This document shows positions 36,701-47,395 of a DNA stretch of 64,000 bases, piece by piece. This stretch comes from Saururus chinensis. Its lineage: Eukaryota > Streptophyta > Magnoliopsida > Piperales > Saururaceae. Position numbers and translations under genes: made by a program. The stretch lies in NCBI GenBank assembly GCA_035235625.1, contig CP141144.1, forward strand, positions 21,883,014 through 21,947,013, read 5' to 3'. The notes beneath the pieces were generated by a model. That model worked only from the letters and a program-made list of their open reading frames with translations, did not search any database and was not told the origin of the DNA. Within the stretch, counting starts at the first letter, position 1; the number at the start of each line of letters is the position of its first letter.

Positions 36701-39700
36701 GTTGATTCAAGGTCATCAATGGCCGGTAAAGCAAACCAGTGCACATTTGAAGTCATTGTACAATGATATTCCAGTTTGATCAAGATTATTTTGTTATAGA
36801 AGGTTTTTATATGACCGCACTAAATGCGTCTAGCCTGCCAGCACAGGAAACAGACTAAAATTGAATCAGTACACTAACTAATGTGCATTAGATGGAGTCA
36901 CTCTCGATGTCTTCTAACTATGGAAGGCGTATCGATACAAATAAGAGTATCGATGATTATGGATATGGGTACGCGCCGATGATATGTTTGGTACAAGCCG
37001 AAATGGACTTAAATCCTTTTATAAATATAAAAAAATATTATAACTAATAATATATCATTATAATACTTTGTAAGAATATAATAAGATCATAAAATGTCGT
37101 ACAAACTAATAAAATCAGTTTATTTGGAACCATACACTATTGTGTTCTCCGTCTTATATAAATTATTGCTCATTCTTTCCCATATTAAGTGTTCTAAAAT
37201 TAGTTTATTTTAAAAATAAATATGAGTCTAAGTTATATGTTTAAATAATTGTATATTTTTGGAGCACTATATATAAAAAAAATAATTATGTAAATTACAT
37301 GCACCTACCCATATTCATCTCATATAACTTTAAAAATATTATTTTTTCATATAACAAAAATATAAAGTTTTAAAGAAGTTGGGTTTGAATTGTATTTTTG
37401 TTTTTAAGAAAAATAAATAAATTTTTTTTTGAAAATAAAATTATTTTTTTAAAATAAAAAAATATTTAATACTATATCCATATGTATCGGCCATATCGAT
37501 ACGGTACAGCCGACACATACTGCAATCCGGTGTGAGGGTGTACTACCCCTCGTACCCGTATCGGTTGAGACCGATACGGGTATGTATCGGTCGATACGGC
37601 ACACGACCTTCCATGCTTTTAACATAACCTCTTTGTCCTAAGTTAATTAATAGCTCTATTTCGAAAAAAAAATTGTCCTATTTTAATAGCTCTATTTTGT
37701 ACCATTTAAATAATTTTATACTTTAAAAAATTAGCATAAATTTATTTTCTCTGTGGGTTTACTATTTAGTAAAAATTATTATTTTTTTAGATATAGTTAT
37801 AAATATAGGACAAAAGGAGGTTAATAACTTGAAACAGTTCAATTTTTATCCAACCAATTTCCAATGACGAGAGGGTAACACTTCTATCTTGAAACTAATT
37901 TCGAACAAACTTCCATTCATGATAATTCATTTTTGGTATTCAATTATAGTTCTGCTTAAAAGTTATTTCATAACATGGTTAAAAACTATCAAAGTTCTAG
38001 AGCTGAAGTCTCTGTCAAGTAATTCGTCTCTTTCAATGTTTTTTGGAGCCGAATCTGAGAAAGTCCCTATTTTTAACAAAATATTGCATGATTTCCTGCA
38101 GTTATTGTACTTGAACTTCAAGAAGCGTGTCAAGAAATTCCAAGGCTATAGAAATAATCCAAAAGATCGCCCTGCTCTGATTGAGGTAGCTCCACTTGAA
38201 AATTCAAAGGACCGCGGTTTCACCGTTAATCATATCTCTTGAACTGAACTAATGCAATATGCAGGTGATTCATGACAGGACCACAGAGGCTACTGCCAAT
38301 GACAAAGCCGGAATGCCCATGCTTGTCTATGTTTCAAGAGAGAAAAAGCACAACATTCCTCACCATTTCAAAGCCGGTGCACTCAACGTTTTGGTCTGTC
38401 TCCAATTATCATCCATCCTATTATCCAATTTATTTTGTTAACACTTTAGGAAAAAATAAATATGGCTGGGCATATTTGATTGCTCACGTGCCATAGGATG
38501 CAGAATCGATAGCGTGTCCTACATCACGAAGCAGGTGGGCAATTCCATACCCATATGCCCCATGAGTAATAGACATTGCGTGATTAAAATCCTGCAGTTT
38601 CAATGGGGGCCATATCACGAAAAAACTTTGGTACTCAAAGTCTCCATCCCGGGTAAAACTTATTCAGTGGAACCGATCCGTAAGCTACGTGGTAAATAAA
38701 ACCATTTATCGTTTGACACATTTAGATCATCTTTATATGTTTAAACGCGAGTAAATTTAGGTTTTAACTTAAATATATATGTTAAAACATAAATAAACTT
38801 ATACATGACCACATGGTAAAACGGTTCCATTAGATACCTTCTCATGGGGGGCTTAGCCATCAATAAGATATCATAATAGATGAATTAGAATTCTACTAAT
38901 TGCTTTTTACTTATTAATTTATTTTTGGGTTTGCCATTGTTGTAGCTACGAGTCTCCAGTGTACTGAGCAATGCTCCATACATACTGGGGTTGGACTGCG
39001 ACATGTACTCTAACGACCCCTCCTCGGCCAGGCAGGCCATGTGTTTCCACCTGGACCCCAGTCTATCTCCCACCTTGGCTTTTGTCCAATTCCCTCAGGT
39101 TTTCGGTAACCTAGGCTCCAGAGATATTTATGGGGGTCTACTAAAATGGGTATTTGAGGTAGATACTGACTTTTATATTCTTTCAATCTCATAATGGTGC
39201 CTTCTTTAATTTTTAAAATAAATTAAAATTCGTTGTACCATAAGTAATTTAATTTAATTTATTTTTTACTTTATTTAATAAAAACTAAATAGAATACTTA
39301 TTGTAGAACGGAGCAATGATAAAATTTAACATTTTTTATATTTGACAAAACTCTATAAGCTTTTAAGTGTACCTGTTTATGTTACTGTTGTAATTTCACT
39401 GCTGTCATTTCAGAGACTGTGGATAGGTTTAGATGGGCTATTGGGACCCATTCTATCGGGCACAAACTACTACATAAAACGCTCTGCGTTGAATGGTGCC
39501 AGGCCAGGTCAGTAGTCCAAGTGACAAATGTACTAGTACGCATTGTAATTGAAGGAAATTTCAGTTCTGGCTGATACTTTTGGGACTAAATGCAGAGACA
39601 AAGGCCGACCAGGACATCACTCATCTCATGGAAACTTTTGGATCATCAAATCTTTTTATTGCTACAGTGCGCCAAGATATAAACAGAGTGACGACAAAGG

Positions 39701-42463
39701 AGTCACTTATAAAGGAGGCTCACATCCTTGCTTCTTGCACATATGAGGACGATACCAAGTGGGGCAAAGAGGTAAAGAGAAGAATTAACTTCATGTTGTG
39801 TAGATATGCTGCTTGAAATAGGTTTAGCTACATATAAAGTTTTTATGCAAAATGACTAGTTTAGGGGCAAATATTACAAGCAAAGTGTATTTAGGGGATT
39901 GCTGATCCAGTTTTAGTTTCCCTAACTATAAAGATTTCACATAAACCATGTTAGATTATCGTTATTTCCTAATGGATTAATTTATTAAAAAATGAAAAAG
40001 ATTTTAGTGATGTTAAATATTATACGTCAAAAACCTACCACATCATTCAAATAACATTGATGATTAGGGCTCAGTTTTTCGGACCCCACTAAGCAATGGT
40101 ACTTCAATGATGAAGTAGGTTCTTAACCTATAAAGATTAATGTTAGTGCAGCATCACACATTAGAAAGCATATTATCAATAGGAAAAAGTTAACGTGTGA
40201 GGCTAAACATTATGAGCCGTGGAATAAAGATTTGACAATGCATATTAATAGAGGCATTGAAGGGTGATTCAAGCACGCTTGCCCTGCAAATAAAACTTAT
40301 TGTCAAACCTAAATTTGATGGCCTGCGATGGAGCGTGAGCCCCAGCTCATGCTAAGGACAAGCTTTATCTAATAAAACACACCATTAATGCACTAGCAAG
40401 GCACCCCAATCAATGAAAATAGTGTGTGAAGGAAAACTGAGAAAAAGTTTTCCTTGATTTAGAGTGGTGGTTGTTTAAGCTTCAAGTTTTTGTTGTTTAT
40501 TTAAAGGATGGAATGTATGAAGCTACACCTCTTAAGGAAATCCAACCTTAGCTGGTGAAGTATCACTGGCTATTGATTTAGCGAGATCAATGGCTCATGC
40601 GCAAGTGCAATTTAACATCCGATGCACGTGATATCACATGTGCCATCCAATCGGTAGAGGATGAAATTATGTGCAGATGTGTTGGTGAAGCTTTACTGGT
40701 GAATGTCTTGTGGATTTGTTTTCACTTGTTGATGGTGAAGCTTTACTAGTGGATTTGTCTTCCCTTTTAAGGTAGATAAAAATTATGTACACTTGCATGC
40801 CACTTTTATACTAGGATTGCATGGAGTGGATACTCTATAGAATATTCAGCGTAAAAAAAGGTAGTGTGATAAAAATCTATGGGGATACATTGTATATACT
40901 CCTTCCGTTTTAAATTAATAACTTCATTTGGCAAACAGCTTGTTCCATATTAATAGCTTCATTTTGTTCAATTTAAGTGGTTGGGCACCTTAAAAAGAAT
41001 ATCATAAGCTTATTTTCCCTTCTCTTAGATGTAGGTTTTACTATTCAGTAAAAACTACTATTTTTCCAAATGTAGCTATGAATATAGAACAGAGAGTGTA
41101 TAATATGCAAAATTATTTCTTTTAAAATCGCATGGAAATTAATTATGCTTGAAAAGTTATAAAATATAATGGATTTGTTTTTAAGGAGTAAGCTTGGGGA
41201 ACTATCCTTACTCCATTAAGGGAAAAAGGATAATACAAAGGTTTAAGAAAACCGGACTTTTTTCATTTCAAAATGTAGGACATCATACAAAATGTTTCCT
41301 ACTCCCTGTGTCTGATCAAGTGTGATAACCAAAAGCAAAGAATGTGCATTGAATGGTAGGAGTGTTATGAAAGAACAAATTTGCATGATTCCACTTGCTA
41401 TAATTTATCCCCTTGAGTCCACAACCATTGTTGAAGTAAGCTAACCATTGTTTCTTCATCCAACCCTAATTTGTTAACATGTTCCTGATAGGCTGGGTTC
41501 CTCTATGACTCTGTTGTGGAGGATTACTTCACTGGATTCAATTTGCACTGCAGAGGGTGGAAGTCAGTCTACTGCAGCCTCTCTAGGCCAGCATTCTTAG
41601 GCTTAGCTCCAATCAATTTATGTGACACTTTGGTCCAATGCAAGAGATGGGCATTAGGCTTATTGCAGGTGGGGCTTTCACGCTTTTGCCCACTCATTTG
41701 GGGCATATCTAGGACATCTATCACACAAAGTATGTGTTATGCATATGCAGCTTTTATGCCTCTTCATTTTGTTGTATTGTGCTATGCATTGGTATCCCTG
41801 TTCTGCCTCTTAACTGGTGTCTCCTTGTATCCAAAGGTAACAAAAATTCTTTCCCTTCTTATTTTATATGTTACAAATGACTACACAACATAAATTTCAT
41901 GGATCATTGTATTGCAGGTTTCAAGTCCCTGGTTTCTTGTTTACTTGGGAACATATCTTTCTTATGTGGGTCAACATTTATGGGATGTGCTTCTAAGTGG
42001 TGGATCCTTTCGGCAATGGTGGAATGAGGAAACAATGTGGATGATGATGGCAGTTTCATCCTACTTATTTGCATTCTTGAATTTCATTTTAAAGCTAGTT
42101 GGTATTACTCAAATTGATTTTGTGGTTACAAATAAAGCGACAGACGAGGATCAAATTGAGAGACACACAAAAGGTATATTTGATTTCCAAGGCACGGGTT
42201 TTCTAATAATTCCTATTATTACAGTGACCATCATCAATGTCGAATGCTTTGTTGGAGGTGTTTGGAGAATGCTCAAAGAAGGTAGTTATGATTTGAGGCT
42301 TGGGCAAGTAATGGTCTCAAGCCTTATACTAATATTCAGCCTGCCTTTGCTTGAAGGGATTCTAGTTCGGAAAGACAAGGGTAGAGTTCCTTCATCATTA
42401 AGTCTTGTCTCTATGATACTATCTGTAATAGTTCTCTCTTTAGGATATGTAGTCATCACATGA
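33720..42463 (+). CDS. Cellulose synthase-like glycosyltransferase, CslG/J/M type, 8 exons, 724 residues
   Basis: Exons: 33720-34307, 38102-38185, 38265-38393, 38946-39158, 39414-39507, 39596-39771, 41492-41836 and 41918-42463 (stop TGA). Every intron is GT-AG and all are phase 0 except intron 5 (phase 1). The product is a GT2-family membrane protein: two N-terminal helices (about residues 17-36 and 47-68), a cytosolic catalytic region, and six C-terminal helices in the last two exons. Catalytic signatures are SDDGGS (134-139), DCD (284-286), VVED (436-439) and QCKRW (477-481). FKAGALNVL, ARQAMCFHLDP and TKWGKE are also family hallmarks. The length is normal for CslE/G/J proteins (about 720-760). 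The start ATG has GCC before and G after it and fits the TATA position. Sequence resembles CslG/J more than CslE. Known relatives make mixed-linkage glucan (CslJ) or glucuronidate triterpenoids at the ER (CslG/CslM), so the substrate is not settled here. No stop or frameshift is present. A Val in exon 8 where the duplicate has Glu is one of 12 differences. Confidence 0.92.
34554..35290 (+). repeat. MITE-like repeat, copy 1, in Csl intron 1
   Basis: An AT-rich segment begins CGTGGAAGG and ends TTTTCCA, with GTATCGGTCGATACGG-type words near the right end. It is collinear with 36920-37614 in the same intron (shared TAAATATAAAAAAATATTAT). No coding capacity is visible. The termini are weakly inverted, and a target duplication could not be fixed. 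Confidence 0.6.
36159..36452 (+). mobile_element. 294-bp MITE in Csl intron 1 with 11-bp identical flanks
   Basis: The terminal inverted repeats contain GATATCACTTGGGTCGGGT on the left and, in reverse complement, GATACCACTGGGTCGGGT on the right. AGTGTGTATTA occurs on both sides (36148-36158 and 36453-36463). GGGTCGGGT/ACCCGACCC-ended MITEs of this style are commonly hAT-like with an 8-bp duplication, of which GTGTATTA would be the core. A 9-11-bp duplication would instead suggest a Mutator type. Confidence 0.75.
36920..37614 (+). repeat. MITE-like repeat, copy 2, in Csl intron 1
   Basis: This second copy of the 34554-35290 repeat is in the same orientation. It has clearer termini: ATGGAAGGCGTATCGAT on the left and, in reverse complement, ATGGAAGGTCGTGTG on the right. 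Near the right end are nested GTATCGGCC / GGTCGATACGG words. Confidence 0.65.
37626..37820 (+). mobile_element. Stowaway-like MITE in Csl intron 1
   Basis: The left end CCTCTTTGTCCTAAGTTA and the right end GGACAAAAGGAGG are inverted repeats. The interior TTAATAGCTC / GCTATAAATATAGG pairs further. This is the form of Stowaway (Tc1/mariner) MITEs, and TA flanks the element on the left. It lies about 280 bp before exon 2. Confidence 0.6.
40898..41102 (+). mobile_element. Stowaway-like MITE in Csl intron 6
   Basis: The left end TACTCCTTCCGTTTTAAATT is the CTCCCTCCGTYYCAAA signature of Stowaway elements. The right end GAACAGAGAGTGTA is its degraded inverse. The interior shares words with the 37626-37820 element (TAATAGCTTCATTTTG; GGTTTTACTATTCAGTAAAA). 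The rest of intron 6 (39772-41491) shows nothing else I can name. Confidence 0.65.
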
Positions 42464-43866
42464 TACACAATTGGTAATTTGTTTGATATAAAATGTTCCA
42501 AGTTAATCAGCAATTTAATTTGCTTGATTTTGATATTAGCTTCTGTCCATCTTTTTTTATTATGTTATTACCTATGTTTAACCAATGCAACACAAACCCA
42601 ATCCATTCATCCTAAAAGGAAATTTATTTATGTTGATTGCAATTGAGTCTCCTCCAATTGGGAAAAGGCTCTATTTCATTATTAAGATTACAATTTAGTC
42701 TCCTACGCATAATTCAAGCATGAAAAATGCTACATCCAAAACATGTTTTCAAAAATATGGATCCCTTTTTCTATGTCCATGAGCACTACCCATCTCAACA
42801 ATATGGGTGAAGTTTTCATCTTCACCATTGATGTCGAGTGGAAAGCTGTCATCTTAGCCCTCAATTCATAATGTAGTTTTCCTCATGAAGATTAGTCTGA
42901 CCTATACTTTTTGTGTTCTTTTGTATATAAAAACATTGATTAGGACAATAAAATTGATAAATTCTTTTTAGCAATTCTTCTTTTTCATCTTTAGGTTATT
43001 TCTCCAAGCATTTCCTTCTGTGTGGTGTGATGTGGTGCTCACAAAATTTCTCTTCTAATTGATAAAGTGAATGTGAATCAAAACTCTTACATTTTCATGA
43101 ATTTTCTCTCAATTTTGTTCAAAAGTGATGATGGAAGCAATAAGATAGTTCTCTTTTTTTCCTCTAAAACAATTCTTTCTCCACTCTCCTAATTCATCAT
43201 TATGTAGTCCTTATATAGCTCTCTAAGTCGGCTAGGGTATTATAGTTACACTAGGAAAAAAATTGATTTTGTATTGATTTGAAAAAAAAACATATGTGTT
43301 ATTACCCGATTGATCATTCTATAGGGTGATTGATCAATCCATCTCCTATTTACAAATCCTAATGCATCTTATCGATAATTTAAATAGCACAATTGATCAT
43401 TCACTATTCTGTACCCGATACATTTGACTCTAACCAATCTTTCCCCCAAAAGATTGATCATTTAGTCATCTATAAAAAATTCAAAGCTGATTGATCTCAT
43501 GTTGAAGGACAATCGATCGCTTTTGAACAATTTGGTGTTTTTTTCTCCTATTCACATTCCAATACTCAAACAAAGGTATTTTTTTATAAAAATAACCAAG
43601 TATTTGTGTATTTGCAGGTGTGATATTTACCTTTATGTCTTTCAAACTCAACATTTTAATTAGGAGCTTTTTGAGTGTGGATGTTTTTAGGAATGAAAGT
43701 AAATTTTTTTTGGAATTAATTCAATTAATTTAGTATTGAATCAAAATTAAGGCTAGAAATAGAATTGTTTTGAATAAATGTGGATCAAATTTTCAACCCA
43801 TTTGTATAAAACTTTAAACTAACATAACTCTATCCTCTAAACTCGGATATGCACATTCTTAGTATT
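41569..43866 (+). repeat. Source copy of the segment duplicated at 20175-22510
   Basis: It covers the end of exon 7, intron 7, exon 8 and about 1.4 kb of downstream flank. Both copies contain a possible polyadenylation signal AATAAA (42947-42952 here). Downstream of about 43200 the sequence resembles the Copia LTR region at 10850-11250 and carries GATTGATC / GATCGATC words. I see no gene between the stop at 42463 and 43866. Confidence 0.85.
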
Positions 43867-43962
43867 GTTTCACTAAACAAACTATAGTTTTTTTTTTGTA
43901 TCAACTTTATTCAACTTTGTAATCTTGTCAGCACAAAGGGAAAAACTTTTTTCAATTTTATT

Positions 43963-44947
43963 TGTCATGACCTCAACCCTAAGAGCTAAAAGCCTTTACA
44001 AGGGTAGAGTGTGAGCAACACATTGTAGATGACTTGGGAACAATAATCATTTACTAAATATTATCCTAAATTAAATAATCTAAATTATGGCAAATACTTC
44101 ACACGACCTAACTTGTGGGAAATTATTACAATACTTTGAGACTAAAGGAAATAACTAACTAAGAGTCTCATTCTCTAGAAACAACTAGTCTTTTACGTTT
44201 GTCACAAAGGACAATTATTCTTGTACGAAATCACAATCTTCTCGCGAAACATCTGCAAAGTCAAACACATCTGTGTGTACAAGTGCACATGATAGGCAAT
44301 TTCATGCAAAAAAAAAAAAACCACCTATGAGCTTACGGCCAGTAAAAAATTCACACACAAACTAAACCACATTCTCATGATTTAAAAACTATGTATATAA
44401 GTAAAGAATTTAAATCATAGGATCATAAATATTAAACATTCCACTTCCAACAATTATTTAAGTAAATCACACACATTTACCAAAATATAAGTAATTGTTT
44501 CCACTTAACCCAACACCCTTGGCCAAAAGGCATGAAATGAACCGCTTGCCTACAACATGCACCAATCTTGATGACATTATATATTAAACACCATAAAGTC
44601 GGAGCCAACTTTGATGGTTTCAGTGGTTTTCCAAGTGTGCATTCAACACAACACTTTTTTCAGTTTCGTTATCTTTTTTACCCATACAAGAATATAATCT
44701 CAATCCCACCCCTTGGTTTAAAAACCAGTAGAAAAACATGTTGAAAATTCTTACAAACTATTTTATAACATTGTGTGAGCCATAATGCCTGACTATAAGA
44801 GTTAGGTCAAAACCATAATTTTTTGGACACTAGTTGACTACGATTTTTTGGAAGAATACCTAAAGATATGAGAATCAAACAATACTTGGAACATTGGAAC
44901 TTGACCCAATTAGAGACTTAGAAATAAAATGGGGATATGATATGACA
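43963..44947 (+). mobile_element. Possible LTR (TGTCATGACC...ATATGACA)
   Basis: The segment starts TGTCATGACCTCAACCC, a common plant LTR start, and 985 bp later there is GATATGATATGACA, which would be its inverted end. No target duplication is visible and no domain is inside, so this is tentative. 43867-43962 is T-rich and featureless. Confidence 0.35.
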
Positions 44948-44954
44948 CCAAAAA

Positions 44955-45265
44955 ATAATTTATTTAGAATTTTGGAAATCGCTTCATAGTTTTGAAATTT
45001 TTGTTTCGACGTCGTGCGGCCGGCCGAGTGCTTCTCAGCTGTCGGTCGACCTTCAGTGAGTACACCCTTGACTTCTGGTCGCACTGCCACTTATGTTGGC
45101 ACGACCTTTCTCCCGGCTGCCCTAGAGTGCCTTTGTGGATTATGGATTTTTTTGCACTGATTTGTGTCACCCCATTTGGCCGTGATTTCTTCTGACGCTT
45201 CCTAAACCCTTGGGACAGTAGCTCTCTCAACTTGGCAAAGCTTTTGGCTGCCAATTCTGCCACCG
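44955..45265 (-). mobile_element. Fragment of the 22922-27617 LTR family, minus orientation, left part
   Basis: On the minus strand this matches 25960-26230 of the GTGAC-flanked LTR (shared GGCGGCCAAAAGC / GGCCGGCCG blocks). The match breaks at about 45265, where a foreign segment begins, and resumes at 46886 with the next part of the same LTR. Open frames here are LTR sequence. Confidence 0.65.
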
Positions 45266-45267
45266 CC

Positions 45268-45810
45268 TGATAGGGCCTAACTGTTGACCGATAGATGTTA
45301 GGAGGCTATTTTTTGTAAAGTACATTGTGTGGTTATTAACTTTCATCAAGTTAGGTTTATATTTAGGAAGATAAAGATGCATGTATATAAGTTCTTTTAT
45401 GAAATATATCTTGTGTGTTTGGCGATTAGTGCACATGCATGCCTTTGATAGATTATAAAAGATGCAAAGTAATTCACTGATTATGGAATTCTTTGTTGGT
45501 AGGCTAAGTAAAAACAAATATAGCTCATTAGTTTGGTTTTACCCATGCTTTGATGATGTGATATGATTAATACCAAGGGGGAGACCATATAATCAAGTTT
45601 ATATAGATTAGACGAAGTTAACTGATAGGGCCTAATTGATGATTGGTAGATGTTATGAGGTTTTTTTTTTCAAAGTACATTGTGTGGTCATTAGATTTGA
45701 TCTAGTTAAGTATATATATATGGGAAGATAATGATGCGTGTATGTAAGTTCTTTTATGAAACATATCTTGTGTGTTTGGTGATTGATGTGCATGCATGCC
45801 TTTGATATAG
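45268..45810 (+). repeat. Direct repeat pair (about 185 bp each) at the left of the Helitron segment
   Basis: 45268-45455 and 45622-45810 are alike and in the same orientation. Both begin TGATAGGGCCTAA, contain AAGTACATTGTGTGGT and GTAAGTTCTTTTATGAAA, and end near CATGCATGCCTTTGATA. They are about 354 bp apart. No coding capacity is seen in 45268-46130. Confidence 0.75.
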
Positions 45811-46132
45811 TACAATTTGTGTTTGTATAATGCTTAATAAGTTTTGGTTACATAAATATCCACATATAGGTTTGTAGTATTGGAAGTCTACATGCCAAAT
45901 TATGAACATATTCTGTGCATTTTGAACCTGGTCTGTGTGTTCTGTATGAACATGTTTTGTGAGTTATGTATATTTGCATATTTTTGCATATATATTTATT
46001 ATAAATTTTAACTTTTGTGTAATATGCAATTGTCATACATTGCAGGGTGAAGTTACCCAAGAAGGCCAATGTTACCTTCCAAAGTTGCAATTAGAAAAAA
46101 AAATGTTTGAAGAATCATGTTAAGGAAGATAC

Positions 46133-46564
46133 ATGCAGTTGGACATCGAGAAATTTATGTTCCCCCTTCAAGCAGTGCACCACATAGTCAAAATTCATGA
46201 GGGTGATTTCCAGTTTCAAGTGATGGAAGCCTATTCAATGAAGATGTCTCTAGTCGAATTTGCCCAAGTAAGTGATTTGCGGATGGCAGATGTGCTCAGA
46301 CCCCTCCCATCAGTGCCTAAAGTGTTGAGAAAGAACTCCCTACTAAGTAGGGTGTTCGGCAAGGAGAAGCTCTACATTATAAAGCAGCAGATTTACTATA
46401 AGATAAGCATCAATAAAAGTAATGATGACGTGGTGAAGCTGGCCCAAGTACTGGTCTTGGCTTCTTTCATTTTAGGTAGAGGGTGGGCGCATAGGGTGGA
46501 CCGATGTTTTTTTTTGTTGGCTGATGAGGTGGAATGGAATAAGGTTGATTTGTATCAAGTTTGA
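46133..46564 (+). pseudogene. DUF1985-like fragment (plant transposon-associated)
   Basis: A 143-codon frame reads from MQLDIEKFMFPLQAVHHIV through MSLVEFAQVSDLRM, LLSRVFGKEK and VKLAQVLVLASFILGR, to VDRCFFLLADEVE. This resembles the DUF1985 layout: an HHL-like start, an F..EF.L.TGL motif, a FG(K) motif and a final LYF.EG.L.G...D...L.LVDD block. It is known from plant Ulp1-bearing transposons and host Ulp1-like genes. The PWG-type end is missing. A splice-like TTGCAG at about 46040-46045 precedes a short coding-like stretch ending in a stop before 46133. Assignment is by pattern only. Confidence 0.45.
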
Positions 46565-46885
46565 TAGTAATGTTATACCAGCTCAAATCGCAACGGGGGA
46601 ATATAAGGGAAGAAATGTTTTTTTGCCAAAGATTCCTCTCATGCCAGTAGATAATGAAAATTGCCCATTTAGATTTAAATGTAAATAATTTTCGATAAGG
46701 CTAGCATTTTCAATGACTATTAATAAAGCTCAAGGTCAAACCATTGAAAATGTAGGATTGTACTTATTTTTTCACATGACCAAGTATATGTTGCTTTGTC
46801 GAGGGGTACTTCTAAGTCGAAAACAAAAATCTTAATCAAACATTCTTCGGGTAAGATAATACCACATGGAGTGACACGAAATGTT
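46552..46885 (+). pseudogene. Helitron helicase C-terminal fragment (decayed)
   Basis: The reading IATGEYKGRNVFLPKIPLMP, CPFRFK, then FSIRLAFSMTINKAQGQTIE, NVGLYL and, after a frameshift, VYVALSRGTSKSKTKILIK is the conserved C-terminal region of Pif1-type Helitron helicases (FAMTINKAQGQT and LYVALSRGxS motifs). An in-frame TAA precedes FSIRLA, and one frameshift follows NVGLYL, so it is non-functional. The domain ends at NVVFN, next to the point where LTR sequence resumes, fitting a Helitron fragment inserted in that LTR. Confidence 0.85.
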
Positions 46886-47395
46886 GTATTTAATGATTAC
46901 AAGGTAGGGGAGCTTTGAACTCGTAATTTCATGATAGCATGCTTTGAATGAGTAGCAGCATGCTAGAACTATATGAATGAATGCTATGGATGTTAGATTA
47001 TGATCCGTTAGCATGATGTAAGAGGATGAATTATGCCATGTTGAAATGCATATGACATGCATGCTGGCTGTAAGTATGTTTGTAAGCTACGTGTGTGGAA
47101 TATGTATGTGCTAGTGATGGCTACCGTGTATGCTAGTAAGCTATGTATGTGGAAGTATGTATGTGCTAGTGATGGCTAGCGTGTATGTTTGTAAGCTACA
47201 TATGTGGAATATATATGTGCTAGTGATGGCTAGCAAGTATGTTAATAAGTTATGTCTATGGATGTGTATGTGTGTGCTAGTGATGGCTAGCGAGTATATT
47301 GGTAAGCAATGTATAGAAGTATGTGTATGTTATACGTATGTATGATGACTATATGCCTAACTGATGGATATGTGTATGTGTCAATAGCTCCTAAA
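46886..47395 (-). mobile_element. Fragment of the 22922-27617 LTR family, minus orientation, right part
   Basis: It matches, as reverse complement, 25240-25945 of the GTGAC-flanked LTR. This includes the CTAGCCATCACTAGCAC minisatellite, here as GTGCTAGTGATGGCTAG at about 47090-47330. Together with 44955-45265 it shows that the DUF1985/Helitron segment was inserted into, or replaced part of, an LTR. Confidence 0.7.

Noticed and set aside
39565-39595. Acceptor at 39564 for Csl exon 6
   Set aside because: Phase does not match exon 5 (phase 1). The acceptor at 39595 restores frame and has a CTGAT branch-like site about 25 bp upstream.
43963-44947. Solo LTR with confident boundaries
   Set aside because: The TG..CA-like ends are plausible but flanking bases show no target duplication, so only a tentative call is made.
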